The notes: a model not told the origin generated them from the sequence alone. DNA of 64,000 nt from Bin80 sp965208025 (GCA_965208025.1 OZ242302.1:1240001-1304000), one strand, 5' to 3'. Shown: positions 54,701 to 63,068, counted from the stretch's first letter. Numbers and translations are program-made.

Positions 54701-57700
54701 GCATCTACATCATTCGTTACCGAAGTGATGGTTACCATTCCACTACTCACGGTCGCACCCGCCTCAAACGTGAGCGTGGTGTTCCCACTCAGCATATAAT
54801 CCGAACTGGTCGCTGGGGCATCGGGGAGAACCGTAACATCAATCGTGGTCTCTTCGCTCGAGGGACGGTTCAGCGTAGCCGTCACGGTGGTTGTCTCACC
54901 ATCCTCCCCAATCAGGGAAGACGAGAGCAACAGGGTGGCCCGTGGTGCTTCATCATTGTCCGTGATCGTGAGTTCTACATCCATCGGATTGATGATTCCC
55001 TGATCATTTGACGCCGTGCCACGCACCTGCACTGTCTTGTCTGGAGCATCTACTTGGTTGTCCACCGAGGTGATGGTCAATGGATTCGTGCTTTCCATCT
55101 CTCCCGCGTCAATGGTCAGCGTGGTGCCAATGAGCATGTAATCTGATGCTGTTGCAGGATCATCAGGGGATATCATCACATCAACCGTTGTCACCTCGCT
55201 GGAAGGATTGCTGAGCATCGCACTCAACGATGTACTTTCTCCACCCTCACGGATGGAGACAGGAGACAAGAGTAGCGTGACAGTGGGTTCCGTATCATCA
55301 TCGGTGATTATAAGCTCCAACGCCTCTGGCCCCGTCACCGCCTCCAAGTTTGATGGGGTACCCTGAACCTGCACAGTCCTGTCTGGCGCATCCACCATGT
55401 TATCTACTGCTGTTATAATGACCGTCCCCGTACTCGCCTTCTCCCCCGCAGCGATCGTTAGTGTCTGATCATCTCCGAGATCGTAGCCTTCATCCGTAGC
55501 CTGTCCGATGGGCGATACTGAAACAGTGATTATAATCTCTTCACTGGAAGGGTGGTTCAGGGTTGCTGTGACCTCTGTACTGCCTTCGTTCTCGGAGATA
55601 GAGCTGGAGGATAGGCTTAGCATCACCGTCGGGGTGTCTTCGTCATCCGTGATCGTTAGTTCTATGGCTTCTGGCTGTATGATCCCTTGGGTATTCTCCG
55701 CCACACCCCCGACCGTGACGGTCTTATCAGGCGCATCCACCACATTATCCTCAGCTGTAATTGTAACCATCTCGGTACTGGTAGTCGCTTCTGCTGGGAT
55801 CATTAGTGTGATTCCACTGAGCATATAGTCTATATCCGGACCTGGGGATTCGGAGAGCGTGATGGTTGTTTGCTCGCTGGAGGGATGACTGAGTGTTGCC
55901 GTGACCTCTGTAGTACCACCATTTTCGGTGATAGAGTTGGAGGATAGACGAAGCATAACCGTCGGGGGATCATCGTCATCCGTGATCGTGAACTCCACAT
56001 CCTCGGGGCCCGTGATCCCCTGTGTATTCTCAGCCGTTCCCTGAATCTGTGTCGTCTTGTCGGGCGTATCCGCATCATTATTCACAGCAGAGATGGTCAC
56101 TGGATCGCTCGTGGTCTCTCCCGCATCAATGGTTAGCGCTGTTCCACTGAGCGTATAGTCTATATCCAGACCTGGGGATTCGGAGAATGTGATGGTTGTT
56201 TGCTCGCTGGAGGGATGGCTGAGGGTTGCCGTGACCTCTGTAGTACCACCATTTTCGGTGATAGAGTTGGAGGATAGACGAAGCATAACCGTCGGCGTTT
56301 CATCGTCATCCGTGATCGTGAGTTCTACATTTTCAGGTCCAGAGACTGGGACAGAATTGGTCGCTTCGCCCATCACCTGAAAGGTCTTGTCTGGAGCATC
56401 CACATCATTGACCGCCGCGGTGATGGTCACCGTTTCAGCGGAGGAAGCCTCTCCAGCAGCAATTGTCAAAGTCTGATCACTAAGCACATAATCTGACTCC
56501 GTTGCAGGCGAAGTAGGCTCCACTGAAATGGTAAATGTCGTCTCCTCCCCGGATGGACTGCTGAGCTGTGCACTCACAGTCGTACTCTCTCCTTCACCAA
56601 TAGAGTTGGACGAGAGACTGAGCGTTGCAGTGGGAGAATCATCGTCATCAATGATCTCTATACTGGTTCCTGTAACGGTTACATTTTCCATAAAGGATAT
56701 TCCCGAAACCATTATGGTCTCATTAGACTCATCCAGAATATCCGAGTTTGGTGTAACAGTGAACGTCGCGCGCCCAATCCGGGTATTCGCAGGAATATAT
56801 AACGTAATATCGGAAACTGGGGCAAAGTCCGTTTCCGAAGTTGCAGTCCCTCCTCCCAAAGAGACCGTTACTGATACCCAGAACGAGAGAGGATTATTTA
56901 TGGTGGCGAACACAGGCACTTGGGAAGGCCCATCTCCTTCGCCTATACTAGTCGGGTCCGTGCTCAGAGTGATCGTAATATCAGAACAATTAACAACGGT
57001 TCTTTCGGGCGGAGTGAAGGTAACATTCGTTAGTTCCAATATTTTATTTGGAACACAGAAGCCCGGGAAGATAATAGCAGGAACAAAAACGGAGATCGCA
57101 CCTGTGATACCATCAAATAGATTTTCATGCAAGGTCTCGAGCCGATGGGGGGAGATTTCTAAACTCGTCAGATTGGTGAGGCCATCAAAAAGCTCCTCGG
57201 GTAAACTCGGCACATTAACATTGGAAAGAGTGAGCGTCCCCAAATTGGTAAGACCATCAAATAGGTCTTCAGGATAAGAAGTCAGAGAGCTCAAGAAAAG
57301 GCTCACAGTACTAAGGTTGGTGAGCCCATCAAACAGATCTTCGCCCAACGTCGTCAGGCCATTGGAACTTAAAAAAAGTGTCCCCAAATTGATAAGTCCA
57401 TTAAACAGATCTTCATCCAACGTCGGAAGATTCCTAGTATTCAGAGTTATAGCCCCCAAATTGATGAGCCCTTCAAACAGATCTTCAGGGATACTCTGAA
57501 GAGTATTGGACGAGATAACAATATCCTCCAAGTTAGTCAGTCCACTAAATAAATCTCCCTGCAAATTTAACAGAGGGAGGTTAAGCAAATACAGATTCTT
57601 TAGACTGCCAAGCTCACCGAACAGATCTTCTGGTAGAAGAGTAGCGGAACCTGTGATTGTTAGTGTTGCCAGATTCGAGAGTCCATTGAGATCACCTGAC

Positions 57701-58305
57701 TGTAGCTCATCAGGTTCGGTGACAATAATCTGCACATGGACAGACCCTCTGTATCCTAGCAATAAAGTGTTGGATACATTATCACATGTAATCGAGCCCG
57801 GGGGGAAGATAGCCAGCAGTCCGTCCTGTACGGACTTGGTTCGAGGGCAAATTCCGCCATTCACATTGAGCACTTTCTGATCAGTAAAATTCGCTACCGC
57901 ATTATCCGATGCATCCCGAAGTTTGGCACCCGCCTCGCTGGGAGAGGTGTAGGATACCTTTACTGTTCCACCATCGGATGCGATCACTGCATCAAGTAAT
58001 GTGAGGGTTACCGTCCGATCACTGACGGTAGGAGTGCCAGAGAGCATCTGTTCCGTTTCAGATCCTCCGTCCGGTGTTTTCTTGACCGTGAAGGCCGTAT
58101 TTGTCAGACCTGTAACCGAAGCTAGGTCTTCGCTGAAGATAATCTCCAAGGTGACACCATCCACCATTGCAGATGAAACGGTAGGAGGAGTCGTATCCTG
58201 TGCCCACAGCGACCTCGGAATAACCGAAACCAATATTAGGAGCAGAGCGATACGTTTAATTATTGCCCCCCCCCATTTTTTGATTGAATTAGCATGCTTA
58301 TACAC
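48694..58305 (-). CDS. Giant Calx-beta surface protein with LRRs and autotransporter-like barrel
   Basis: A frame of about 3,200 codons. Order: signal peptide (IIKRIALLLILVSVIPRSLWAQ); an SwmB-like Ig domain (about 37-150: TTPPTVSSAMVDGVTLEIIFSEDL); leucine-rich repeats of the BspA type (about 205-420, units like LFDGLTNLGTLTLS); one divergent Calx-beta domain; 17 tandem Calx-beta repeats of about 110 residues, each opening ITDDD..PTVTL and carrying SI.ENGG.T.VTATL; a cadherin-like domain (VSIEEDTPYTFSLFDFGYSDPEGDPL); an Ig-like domain; and a C-terminal beta-barrel (from about VALWGQGTVSQIQG). Calx-beta repeats usually bind calcium in adhesins. The start used is a GTG at 58305, upstream of a 9-G tract. 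Near the 3' end a +1 shift is suspected: in the other frame the protein would end at 48777 with LVRLRLSRQF. Confidence 0.85.
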   Translation of the reverse strand: MYKHANSIKKWGGAIIKRIALLLILVSVIPRSLWAQDTTPPTVSSAMVDGVTLEIIFSEDLASVTGLTNTAFTVKKTPDGGSETEQMLSGTPTVSDRTVTLTLLDAVIASDGGTVKVSYTSPSEAGAKLRDASDNAVANFTDQKVLNVNGGICPRTKSVQDGLLAIFPPGSITCDNVSNTLLLGYRGSVHVQIIVTEPDELQSGDLNGLSNLATLTITGSATLLPEDLFGELGSLKNLYLLNLPLLNLQGDLFSGLTNLEDIVISSNTLQSIPEDLFEGLINLGAITLNTRNLPTLDEDLFNGLINLGTLFLSSNGLTTLGEDLFDGLTNLSTVSLFLSSLTSYPEDLFDGLTNLGTLTLSNVNVPSLPEELFDGLTNLTSLEISPHRLETLHENLFDGITGAISVFVPAIIFPGFCVPNKILELTNVTFTPPERTVVNCSDITITLSTDPTSIGEGDGPSQVPVFATINNPLSFWVSVTVSLGGGTATSETDFAPVSDITLYIPANTRIGRATFTVTPNSDILDESNETIMVSGISFMENVTVTGTSIEIIDDDDSPTATLSLSSNSIGEGESTTVSAQLSSPSGEETTFTISVEPTSPATESDYVLSDQTLTIAAGEASSAETVTITAAVNDVDAPDKTFQVMGEATNSVPVSGPENVELTITDDDETPTVMLRLSSNSITENGGTTEVTATLSHPSSEQTTITFSESPGLDIDYTLSGTALTIDAGETTSDPVTISAVNNDADTPDKTTQIQGTAENTQGITGPEDVEFTITDDDDPPTVMLRLSSNSITENGGTTEVTATLSHPSSEQTTITLSESPGPDIDYMLSGITLMIPAEATTSTEMVTITAEDNVVDAPDKTVTVGGVAENTQGIIQPEAIELTITDDEDTPTVMLSLSSSSISENEGSTEVTATLNHPSSEEIIITVSVSPIGQATDEGYDLGDDQTLTIAAGEKASTGTVIITAVDNMVDAPDRTVQVQGTPSNLEAVTGPEALELIITDDDTEPTVTLLLSPVSIREGGESTSLSAMLSNPSSEVTTVDVMISPDDPATASDYMLIGTTLTIDAGEMESTNPLTITSVDNQVDAPDKTVQVRGTASNDQGIINPMDVELTITDNDEAPRATLLLSSSLIGEDGETTTVTATLNRPSSEETTIDVTVLPDAPATSSDYMLSGNTTLTFEAGATVSSGMVTITSVTNDVDAPDKTVQVQGAATNMQGVTGPEDVELTITDGTAPPSVTLALSSPSITENEGTSTVTATLNRTSSEPTTVMVNVLPVGLASRSDYTLIGNTLTIAMGATTSTGDVTIRAVDNLVDAPDKTVQVQGSAMNTQGITNPAKVELMILDDETAPTVTLLLSMASIDENGGESTVTAMLDRASSEPTTVIVNIQPDTPATESDYTLTGSVLTIDAGATVSRGLVTITAEDNQVDAPVKTIQVRGTATNTQGITNPADVELTITDDEDAPTLTLALSSSSISEDGESTTVTATLSHPSSAVTTILIVVLPDEPAKETDYTFGGNQRLTIAAGQTSSTGLVMITAVNNVVNAPDKIVQVQGTATNSQSAIDPANLELTITDDDESPTVTLILEPPSIPENSGVTTVMASLNHPSSEVTTIEISAFPIAPATVSDFALSGNQNLSIAPGETASTELVMITAVDNEVDAPDRAVQVRGQATNTLGVTSPENMELLILDEEDTPTVTLVLSPVSIPENAGFTTVTATIDRPSSEVTTIEISTVPDEPATELDYTQDGSTLTIAAGETNSTGDVMITAIDNDLNSPSRTIQVQGIAINGQGITDPSNAELTILDDDLTPTVTLLLSNGTIDENGGQTTVTATLSRPSGEETTIEVTVLPDAPATEADYVQSGSTLTIAEGETESQGLVTIMALNNNIDAPSKSVQVRGVVTSPQETTLPVIVPLMITDDDVAPTVTLLLDPPRIVENRDVTTVTATLSHPSSAMTTIVVSALPVSPAQTSDLMVSQNTILTIAAGKTESEGDITITAVNNDVFERDREIELQGVASNSQGIVNPESAILTIADDDEQPSAVTLAIMPTSISERGGSTTVTATIEPPSNAVTTILVSALPDPQTSESDYMFNPNTTLTIAEGATESTGIVTITAVDNDENSPDKTIQIQGIALNPRGVTSPPEVELTITDDESPPTVMLMLDPSTIDENGGMTAVTATLNHSSAAASTIEISVMPDAPATESDYQLSSNSTLTIAAGDIESSGLVTITAQDNEFNDSDKTLKVRGTVTNALGINEPAEVELTIANDDEAPTVTLLLDASTIGENGGMTTVMAALDRVSSEVTTVTVSVSPELPTTEPDYLLSDNLLLTIEAGELTSMGLVTITAVDNDVDAPDKTLQVQGVTTNSSGVSGPESVELTITDDDEEPTVTLMLDSPTIPENGGTATVTATLDRMSSAVTMVEISVQPNTPAMDSDYQLSENQTLTIAAGTLESTGLVTVTAVDNEADEPDKTVQVLGTATNPQGVIIPAELVLTIANDDESFPEALDATVSIEEDTPYTFSLFDFGYSDPEGDPLASIRIERHPDVGMLTLNGTGFPDNTSVSSDQISAGAFVYTPIANAYGPAYTSFDFKVSDGASESPMAAALTIDITPINDVATGRPEIVGSMQIGQVLRVSVDDIQDVDGVLRAQAGESGYGFRFQWFRVNGTLSEPIQEGSTYAPEEIDAGTSLMVQVTFVDDSGFEERLESLPRQVRTTSRIRTAWMGRMGRTVADQVLRAMQCERRVQRLQRDEVQLAGQPLALSSLPNYVRLREIKPDQLSSLLGNSDPVYQLGHSLTRNRLLQGSSFQHRILDGSNVALWGQGTVSQIQGVDGALNLDGRVSSGIVGADWTSDKAGLGVLVAHSRSEGNYAIVNDEGELSSHLTGVYPNGCYALTPGITAWGVVGYGRGSMTVEEVSAPVGLWMVGGGVYGRLFTVEKQRLELGLRSDALLVQTSASGTEGLLRDQAQVTRLRLGVQGAMRGIRIGTASTIEPSAQLALRHDGGDAETGFGVDMQVGFILTESESGLNIEVYTRAVLTHQDSGLQERGLTRVVTWDRKPYTTEGFQVRVEHTIGEDALGGADRLLRAETIQPHYAVHHPGDLRMRAGYGVALFSEAVTLRPEVGVSGWGLPRRYEDGMEHRTWTGLPHRCTTFCWNNRTDTPERSLASPTSCTSSTQSTVLAERPSPMLYVPVIETLPLAIIKGELYT
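48711..48718 (+). repeat. Target-site duplication of the transposon, right
   Basis: CTTTTATT, identical to 44583-44590 next to the left end. Confidence 0.9.
55811..55990 (-). repeat. Near-identical repeat pair, copy 1 (180 bp)
   Basis: Aligned to 56141-56320 at a fixed offset of 330 bases with about a dozen mismatches, including an identical run from TGCCGTGACCTCTGTAGTAC onward for more than 60 bases. Much closer than other units of the array, so a recent duplication or gene conversion. Confidence 0.85.
56141..56320 (-). repeat. Near-identical repeat pair, copy 2 (180 bp)
   Basis: Partner of 55811-55990, 330 bases (110 codons) away, exactly one Calx-beta unit. Confidence 0.85.
58266..58274 (-). 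repeat. Nine-G homopolymer at the start of the surface-protein gene
   Basis: On the coding strand nine G follow AAAAAAT and precede CAATAATTAAACG. With nine, only the upstream GTG (58305) is in frame with the signal peptide. With eight or eleven, the ATG that overlaps the tract (A at 58276) comes into frame; with seven or ten, the ATG at 58295 does. This fits slipped-strand switching of translation level. Confidence 0.85.
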
Positions 58306-58826
58306 TCACACTTAACAGATAATTTTTCCCCTAGGAAGTGGAGACTGAGGTTCAGGAATCAGTGATTATATACAAACATTTCTAGCTCATTGAACGGATG
58401 GAACTCGCCATGGAATCGCTTCAAGAGCAACACATTTTCAACGATAACTCGCCGAATAGGTTACGATAAAGTAGTGTGGAACTTGCTAGTCTCCTATAAT
58501 CAATGGTGATGTCTGAGCGAAGTTAACGATGTCTGAATTGAAAACCACACCCCTTTATGTTAATGACATTATCCATTGAATAGAACGTATCCTACTGAAA
58601 TTGAACATCATCGGGTGTCTGATATTTCTCGAATCAGTGATAGGCTGTCTGGAACTCGTCATCTTGGAATCTGGACATTTTCGAAGGAGGTTATGATACG
58701 GGAAGCAGCTATACCATGGTGGGCATAAATATGAAATTTTGGTGAATTTTATAGCGTACCATGCCCTTCGCGCGGTCTGTAAGGTGCAAACTGAGACATC
58801 TTTTCAGCATGGGAGATCACCACCGT
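58306..58826. other. Intergenic region upstream of the surface-protein gene
   Basis: About 520 bp between two minus-strand genes. Apart from the promoter candidate at 58365-58394, no gene or structured element was recognised. Confidence 0.4.
58365..58394 (-). promoter_or_regulatory. Candidate promoter of the surface-protein gene
   Basis: On the minus strand TATAAT (58365-58370) is preceded at 18 bases by TTCAAT (58389-58394). The -10 is a perfect match to the general consensus, the -35 only half. It lies 60 bases before the GTG start. Candidate only. Confidence 0.35.
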
Positions 58827-60716
58827 CTATGGTCGGATTGGGTCAAGTCTGGCAATCCAGAGACCGCTGTTCAAGTCCGAAGTATAGATATGTCCCTTGA
58901 AAATCTGCGCACCCCATGTCATTGGCCACCCTGGAACCATGGACTGATCATCAGTGGTGAGAATATGTGCAATTTCTCTCCCCTGCAGGTAGAGATCACC
59001 TCTCAGTTCTCCTCTGATATCAACGACGCGCAATCCTCCCTGATAGTATCCAACGTATAATTGATTTCCCTCTACCCACACATTATGTGCTCCAGCATCC
59101 GGCACCTCGTATTTGGCAACTTCTACTGGAGCATCTATATCGGACATATCTAAAACATGGATATAGCCTTGAGCATCTAACGGCTTACTTACGTCGTAGT
59201 CATCGGGCCAGATTTCGTCACCTACGAACAGATACCTGCCATATCTCCATGCGACATGAGTATTTCCCATTGGATAAGATAGCCGACTTACCATAACTGG
59301 GTTCACGGGGGTCCCTCCATGAGACCCAGCCCCAACATCCAGAGTAACCACACCGTCATCCCAATAAGAGAGGTAGGCGTAGCCTTCCTGAACAATTACA
59401 TCATGCAGTGTTTTTTCTTCCTTGTCCAGTTCCCAGCGACCGACTTCCCTGGGATGAAGGGGATCAGAAATATCAATGATATGGAGTGCGTTTGTTCCAT
59501 TGTGGCACGCATAAACGAGATCCTTCTCAATCCATACATTGTGAACCCCGCCAGTAACGGTTTCAGTGAACTCTGAATGAATTTTGGGATGAGCAGGATC
59601 TGAAAGATCTAACAGGACAATCCCATTACGCCGATTGGAGGCGCCTTCCCGAGTGATCACCGCCAGACGATTGCTCTCATGAATCTTCACATCATTGATG
59701 CGGCGGGCATCCACCTGCACTGAATCGGTCAGGATTGGCTGTTCAGGGGATGTGACATCAAATACCTTCATCCAGTCATGCATGAAGGTTCCAATATAGG
59801 CGTAATCACGCCCGTCTACACCTTCAAATGCCCACATATCTCCCGAATGATGATGTGCAATGGCACCTCGGCCCACAGCAACAAGTGTTTCCTTGTGGAT
59901 GCGAGGATCCACAGGAAGGATAATGGAGCGTTGAATGTTTTCCCCGATCCGGGCAGTGATGGAGTAATCAAGCGGTTGATGAGCCACAAATACTCCCTCA
60001 GGTCCTTCATTACTCATGTACAGTCCACCGCCAGATGCCTCCCACTCTGGATAAACCCCCTCAACTTCATTCCCATCCTTATCCACGGCTTGAATACGGA
60101 AACGTACTACATCACCCTGACGAACGATATAGCGATTCTGTGTAATTTGATAAGATACCACTGGATTTTCAATGACACGCACGGCCAGCGAGTCCATCAT
60201 TGCATCCGTTCGAACGATCACCGTTGCAGAACCCGGATTCTTTGCGTGTACATATCCTTTACGATCCACAGTTACCACCATAGGATTTGTACTTTTGTAT
60301 TGAATCCTGCGTGTTAGATCTGGATCGTTGACTGTAATATTAATGGGGATACTAGTGCCCGAGAGCAAAGATGACAAGGGGAGATTGGCATCAATATGGG
60401 CTTCGCTTGCCTGTTCTACGGTGATCTCGGCGTATCCCGGTTTTCCACCCATAACCGCAACGACAACCGCACGACCCGGCCCGACTGCCTGAACCACTCC
60501 GTTTGGGTCAATCGTTGCAATCGCAGATTCCGCAATATGCCAACTTGGACTCAAATGGGGAATCATTCTTCCTTCATCCGTATAAGCCTCCGCCGAAAAA
60601 TTAATCGTCTCCCCCACGAGCAAAGATGTTGAGGATGGTGAAATTTCAATGCGATCGGGGGATTCTATCGTTAGACCGACTTGGAAAAGGAACCCGATGA
60701 GTAATAGTGGCATCAT
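58827..60716 (-). CDS. Secreted LVIVD-repeat protein with Ig-like domains
   Basis: 629 residues. A short N-terminal export segment (MMPLLLIGFLFQVGLTI) precedes two Big_2-type Ig-like domains (about 20-105: RIEISPSSTSLLVGETINF, and about 110-190: STNPMVVTVDRKGYVHAKNPG). The C-terminal 350 residues form a beta-propeller with LVIVD-type blades such as YAYIGTFMHDWMKVFDVTSPEQP, NALHIIDISDPLHPREVGRW and LYVGYYQGGLRVVDIRGE. Such proteins are exported and of unknown function, probably binding or scaffolding. No catalytic motif is seen. Confidence 0.85.
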   Translation of the reverse strand: MMPLLLIGFLFQVGLTIESPDRIEISPSSTSLLVGETINFSAEAYTDEGRMIPHLSPSWHIAESAIATIDPNGVVQAVGPGRAVVVAVMGGKPGYAEITVEQASEAHIDANLPLSSLLSGTSIPINITVNDPDLTRRIQYKSTNPMVVTVDRKGYVHAKNPGSATVIVRTDAMMDSLAVRVIENPVVSYQITQNRYIVRQGDVVRFRIQAVDKDGNEVEGVYPEWEASGGGLYMSNEGPEGVFVAHQPLDYSITARIGENIQRSIILPVDPRIHKETLVAVGRGAIAHHHSGDMWAFEGVDGRDYAYIGTFMHDWMKVFDVTSPEQPILTDSVQVDARRINDVKIHESNRLAVITREGASNRRNGIVLLDLSDPAHPKIHSEFTETVTGGVHNVWIEKDLVYACHNGTNALHIIDISDPLHPREVGRWELDKEEKTLHDVIVQEGYAYLSYWDDGVVTLDVGAGSHGGTPVNPVMVSRLSYPMGNTHVAWRYGRYLFVGDEIWPDDYDVSKPLDAQGYIHVLDMSDIDAPVEVAKYEVPDAGAHNVWVEGNQLYVGYYQGGLRVVDIRGELRGDLYLQGREIAHILTTDDQSMVPGWPMTWGAQIFKGHIYTSDLNSGLWIARLDPIRP

Positions 60717-60772
60717 TCATGATTTAGTACGGCCTCTGAAACCTTTCTGTACCGTTACATGATCCCAACCGA

Positions 60773-62191
60773 ATGAAATTAGAAACTCGGATGCCGCAGC
60801 AGCGCCATCAAATCTTGAGTGAAGCCCGGCGCGTACTGCTCCTTTCCATTCCGATCGTCACGACCCAACTTGGACAAATCAGCAACGGGTTTATTGATGT
60901 GATGATGGTTGGACGACTCGGGCCTCCTGAACTGGCAGGCGTTGCCCTTGGGAATGCAACCTATTTTTTGTTTGCGCTGATTGGAATTGGAACCCTTTTG
61001 GCAGTTGGACCCTTGGTCTCACAGGCATACGGTGCAGGAAAACACGATCCCATTGGGCGAACCGTACGTCAATCGCTCTGGCTAGCTCTACTTTTCTCCC
61101 TACCAGTTTTACTGATTTTATGGAATGCAAATCTACCCTGGCGATGGATGGAGCAAGATCCTACAACGATCAAGTATGCCCAAGAATACCTGCGCGCCTC
61201 GATGTGGGGGTTCCTTCCCTTTATGTGGTTTAATGCGTTGCGTAACTTTGTTGAAGCCATTGCTCGCCCAATTCCCATTACCGTCATAATTGTCATGGGC
61301 ATCATGCTCAATATCGTTGCCAATTATGGTTTGATGTTTGGCAACTTTGGCCTTCCGAGACTCGGTCTTGTGGGGACTGGATGGGCAACGACGATTGTCT
61401 ATTGGTTTATGTTTGGTTGCATTGCCCTGTATGTGATTGCCAAGAATCCCTACCGAACATACGAGGTGTTTCGTAAACTTCGAACTCCGGACTTTCGTTA
61501 TTTTCGTGAACTGCTTTATGTTGGTCTCCCGATTGGGGGATCCATTGGCCTTGAAGTGACCCTCTTTAGTTCTACCGCCTTCTTGATCGGCACCTTTGGT
61601 GCAATTCAGATTGCAGCCCATCAGATTGCTATTCAATCTGCCGCCATTGCTTACATGGTTCCCCTTGGAATTGGGATCGCTACATCCGTTCGCGTTGGCC
61701 AGAACATTGGAGCGGGAGACCCATCATCGGCTGCAATTTCCGGGTATGCTGGACTAACTTTATCCTTTCTGTTCATGTCCTGCACGGCATTGCTATTCCT
61801 GTTTGCCCCACACCTTGTCACAAGCATATACCTTGATGCGGAGAACCCAGTGAATACGCCAACAACTGCGCAAGTAGTTACACTGCTCGGGATTGCAGCC
61901 ATCTTTCAGTTATTTGATGGATTACAAGCCACTGCACTTGGAGCTCTGAGAGGATTGAAGGATACGCGCATTCCTCTGGTTTTAGGGTTTATTGCCTACT
62001 GGCTGGTTGGGATGCCAACAGGTCTGGGGCTTGGATTTGGACTTGACATGGGCCCCGAAGGGTTCTGGTGGGGGCTCGTCGTAGGTTTATTCGTTGCATC
62101 AATCATGTTCACGGCCCGTTTTGTGCAGATGACGACCAAATTGATTAACTCTTCCATCTCTGTCAATCTGAAAAGTTCTGACGGTGAATAA
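60773..62191 (+). CDS. MATE-family efflux transporter
   Basis: 472 residues with 12 hydrophobic segments in two similar halves: PIVTTQLGQISNGFIDVMMVGRLGPPELAGVALGN in the first and PIGGSIGLEVTLFSSTAFLIGTFGAIQIAAHQIA in the second. This is the NorM-like branch of MATE pumps, which export cationic drugs or metabolites with sodium or protons. Substrate unknown. Divergent from the LVIVD gene. Confidence 0.93.
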   Translation: MKLETRMPQQRHQILSEARRVLLLSIPIVTTQLGQISNGFIDVMMVGRLGPPELAGVALGNATYFLFALIGIGTLLAVGPLVSQAYGAGKHDPIGRTVRQSLWLALLFSLPVLLILWNANLPWRWMEQDPTTIKYAQEYLRASMWGFLPFMWFNALRNFVEAIARPIPITVIIVMGIMLNIVANYGLMFGNFGLPRLGLVGTGWATTIVYWFMFGCIALYVIAKNPYRTYEVFRKLRTPDFRYFRELLYVGLPIGGSIGLEVTLFSSTAFLIGTFGAIQIAAHQIAIQSAAIAYMVPLGIGIATSVRVGQNIGAGDPSSAAISGYAGLTLSFLFMSCTALLFLFAPHLVTSIYLDAENPVNTPTTAQVVTLLGIAAIFQLFDGLQATALGALRGLKDTRIPLVLGFIAYWLVGMPTGLGLGFGLDMGPEGFWWGLVVGLFVASIMFTARFVQMTTKLINSSISVNLKSSDGE

Positions 62192-62334
62192 AGGCGGGCT
62201 TTTTGATGGGTTAGATATTACGGGATTGATCCTCTCTGAGAATACGAGTTGAACGCACCGAAGACTTTTGAGATAAATTTATGATGCGGAAATTCCCGTT
62301 TATGTTCTTGGGTAAAGAATTGTTGAATAGTGAA

Positions 62335-62342
62335 TAATTTTG
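62335..62342 (+). promoter_or_regulatory. Candidate -7 box of the alternative complex III operon
   Basis: TAATTTTG matches the Bacteroidota -7 consensus TAnnTTTG, 67 bases before the actA start. No well-spaced -33 TTTG was found, so this is only a candidate. Confidence 0.3.
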
Positions 62343-62409
62343 TGAACATCTACGAATGTATCAGTTTATACCGTAAATTTCCGTGATTCTGAAAGGACAG
62401 GCTCAATAT

Positions 62410-63057
62410 ATGCCTCAAATTTTTCCTAAAAACTCCAACACCCTTCCGCACCTCTCTCTGGTAGCACTGCTCGGAAGTGGCATTTTTGTAGTCGTTTTCG
62501 TTTGGTATTATTTCTCACCCGAATACACGGATGTCGGCTATGCACCCGAACAACCCGTTGCTTATAGTCATCGTGTTCATGTTGATCAGTTAGGTCTTGA
62601 TTGCCGATATTGTCATAATTTTGTTGAAATTGCAGACGTGTCCAACGTCCCTGCCACGGAGACCTGTATGAACTGTCACGAAGTTGTTCTTCCTCAAAGC
62701 ACCGAGTTATTGCCCGTGCGTGCTAGCTGGTCTGAAGGCTCATCTATCCCTTGGGTGAAGATCCATCATTTGCCCGATTATGCACATTTTAGTCATGCCG
62801 CGCATGTCAATAATGGAGTTGGCTGCGAAACTTGCCATGGAAGAATTGACCAAATGGATGTTGTTCGACTCGTTGAACCCCTGTCCATGGGCTGGTGCCT
62901 TGAATGCCACAGGGAACCCGAGAAATATCTTCGTCCGAACGAGGATATTACCACCATGGGCTATGTTCATAGTGTCGGGTTTCTGGAAGAGAACTTGAAT
63001 CGTATTAAACAGGATGGCATTCGTCCACCTACGAATTGTAGTGCCTGCCACTATTGA
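62410..63057 (+). CDS. actA: Alternative complex III pentaheme cytochrome ActA
   Basis: 215 residues. One N-terminal membrane anchor (LSLVALLGSGIFVVVFVWYYF) and five CxxCH heme sites: CRYCH, CMNCH, CETCH, CLECH and CSACH. The opening AYSHRVHVDQLGLDCRYCH is typical of ActA. The complex oxidises quinol and passes electrons to cytochrome c or directly to a terminal oxidase. The ATG at 62410 was chosen over an upstream GTG at 62383. ActB begins 11 bases later, as expected. Confidence 0.92.
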   Translation: MPQIFPKNSNTLPHLSLVALLGSGIFVVVFVWYYFSPEYTDVGYAPEQPVAYSHRVHVDQLGLDCRYCHNFVEIADVSNVPATETCMNCHEVVLPQSTELLPVRASWSEGSSIPWVKIHHLPDYAHFSHAAHVNNGVGCETCHGRIDQMDVVRLVEPLSMGWCLECHREPEKYLRPNEDITTMGYVHSVGFLEENLNRIKQDGIRPPTNCSACHY

Positions 63058-63068
63058 TCCCGAACTCC

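Larger units (their letters stand above)
50800..56650 (-). repeat. 17 tandem Calx-beta coding repeats (about 330 bp each)
   Basis: The repeat array covers about 5.8 kb within the giant surface-protein gene. Each unit encodes an acidic linker (DDD/DDE), then PTVTL, an EN/EGG turn, a SS/HPSSE.TT strand, a SDY.L turn, LTI.AGE and a VDAPDK..QV.G.A.N strand. Units differ from each other at many positions but keep length to within a few residues. The array boundaries are approximate. Confidence 0.85.

Noticed and set aside
50800..56650. Regular repeats of about 330 bp considered as a CRISPR or satellite array
   Set aside because: The repeats are coding, far too long, and vary as protein domains do.
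56528..57277. Long plus-strand open frame (249 codons) opposite the LRR/Calx-beta gene, and many similar shorter ones at 49100-58315
   Set aside because: They are antisense shadows of the repetitive surface-protein gene: Ser/Val-rich, repeated in step with the Calx-beta units and without domains.
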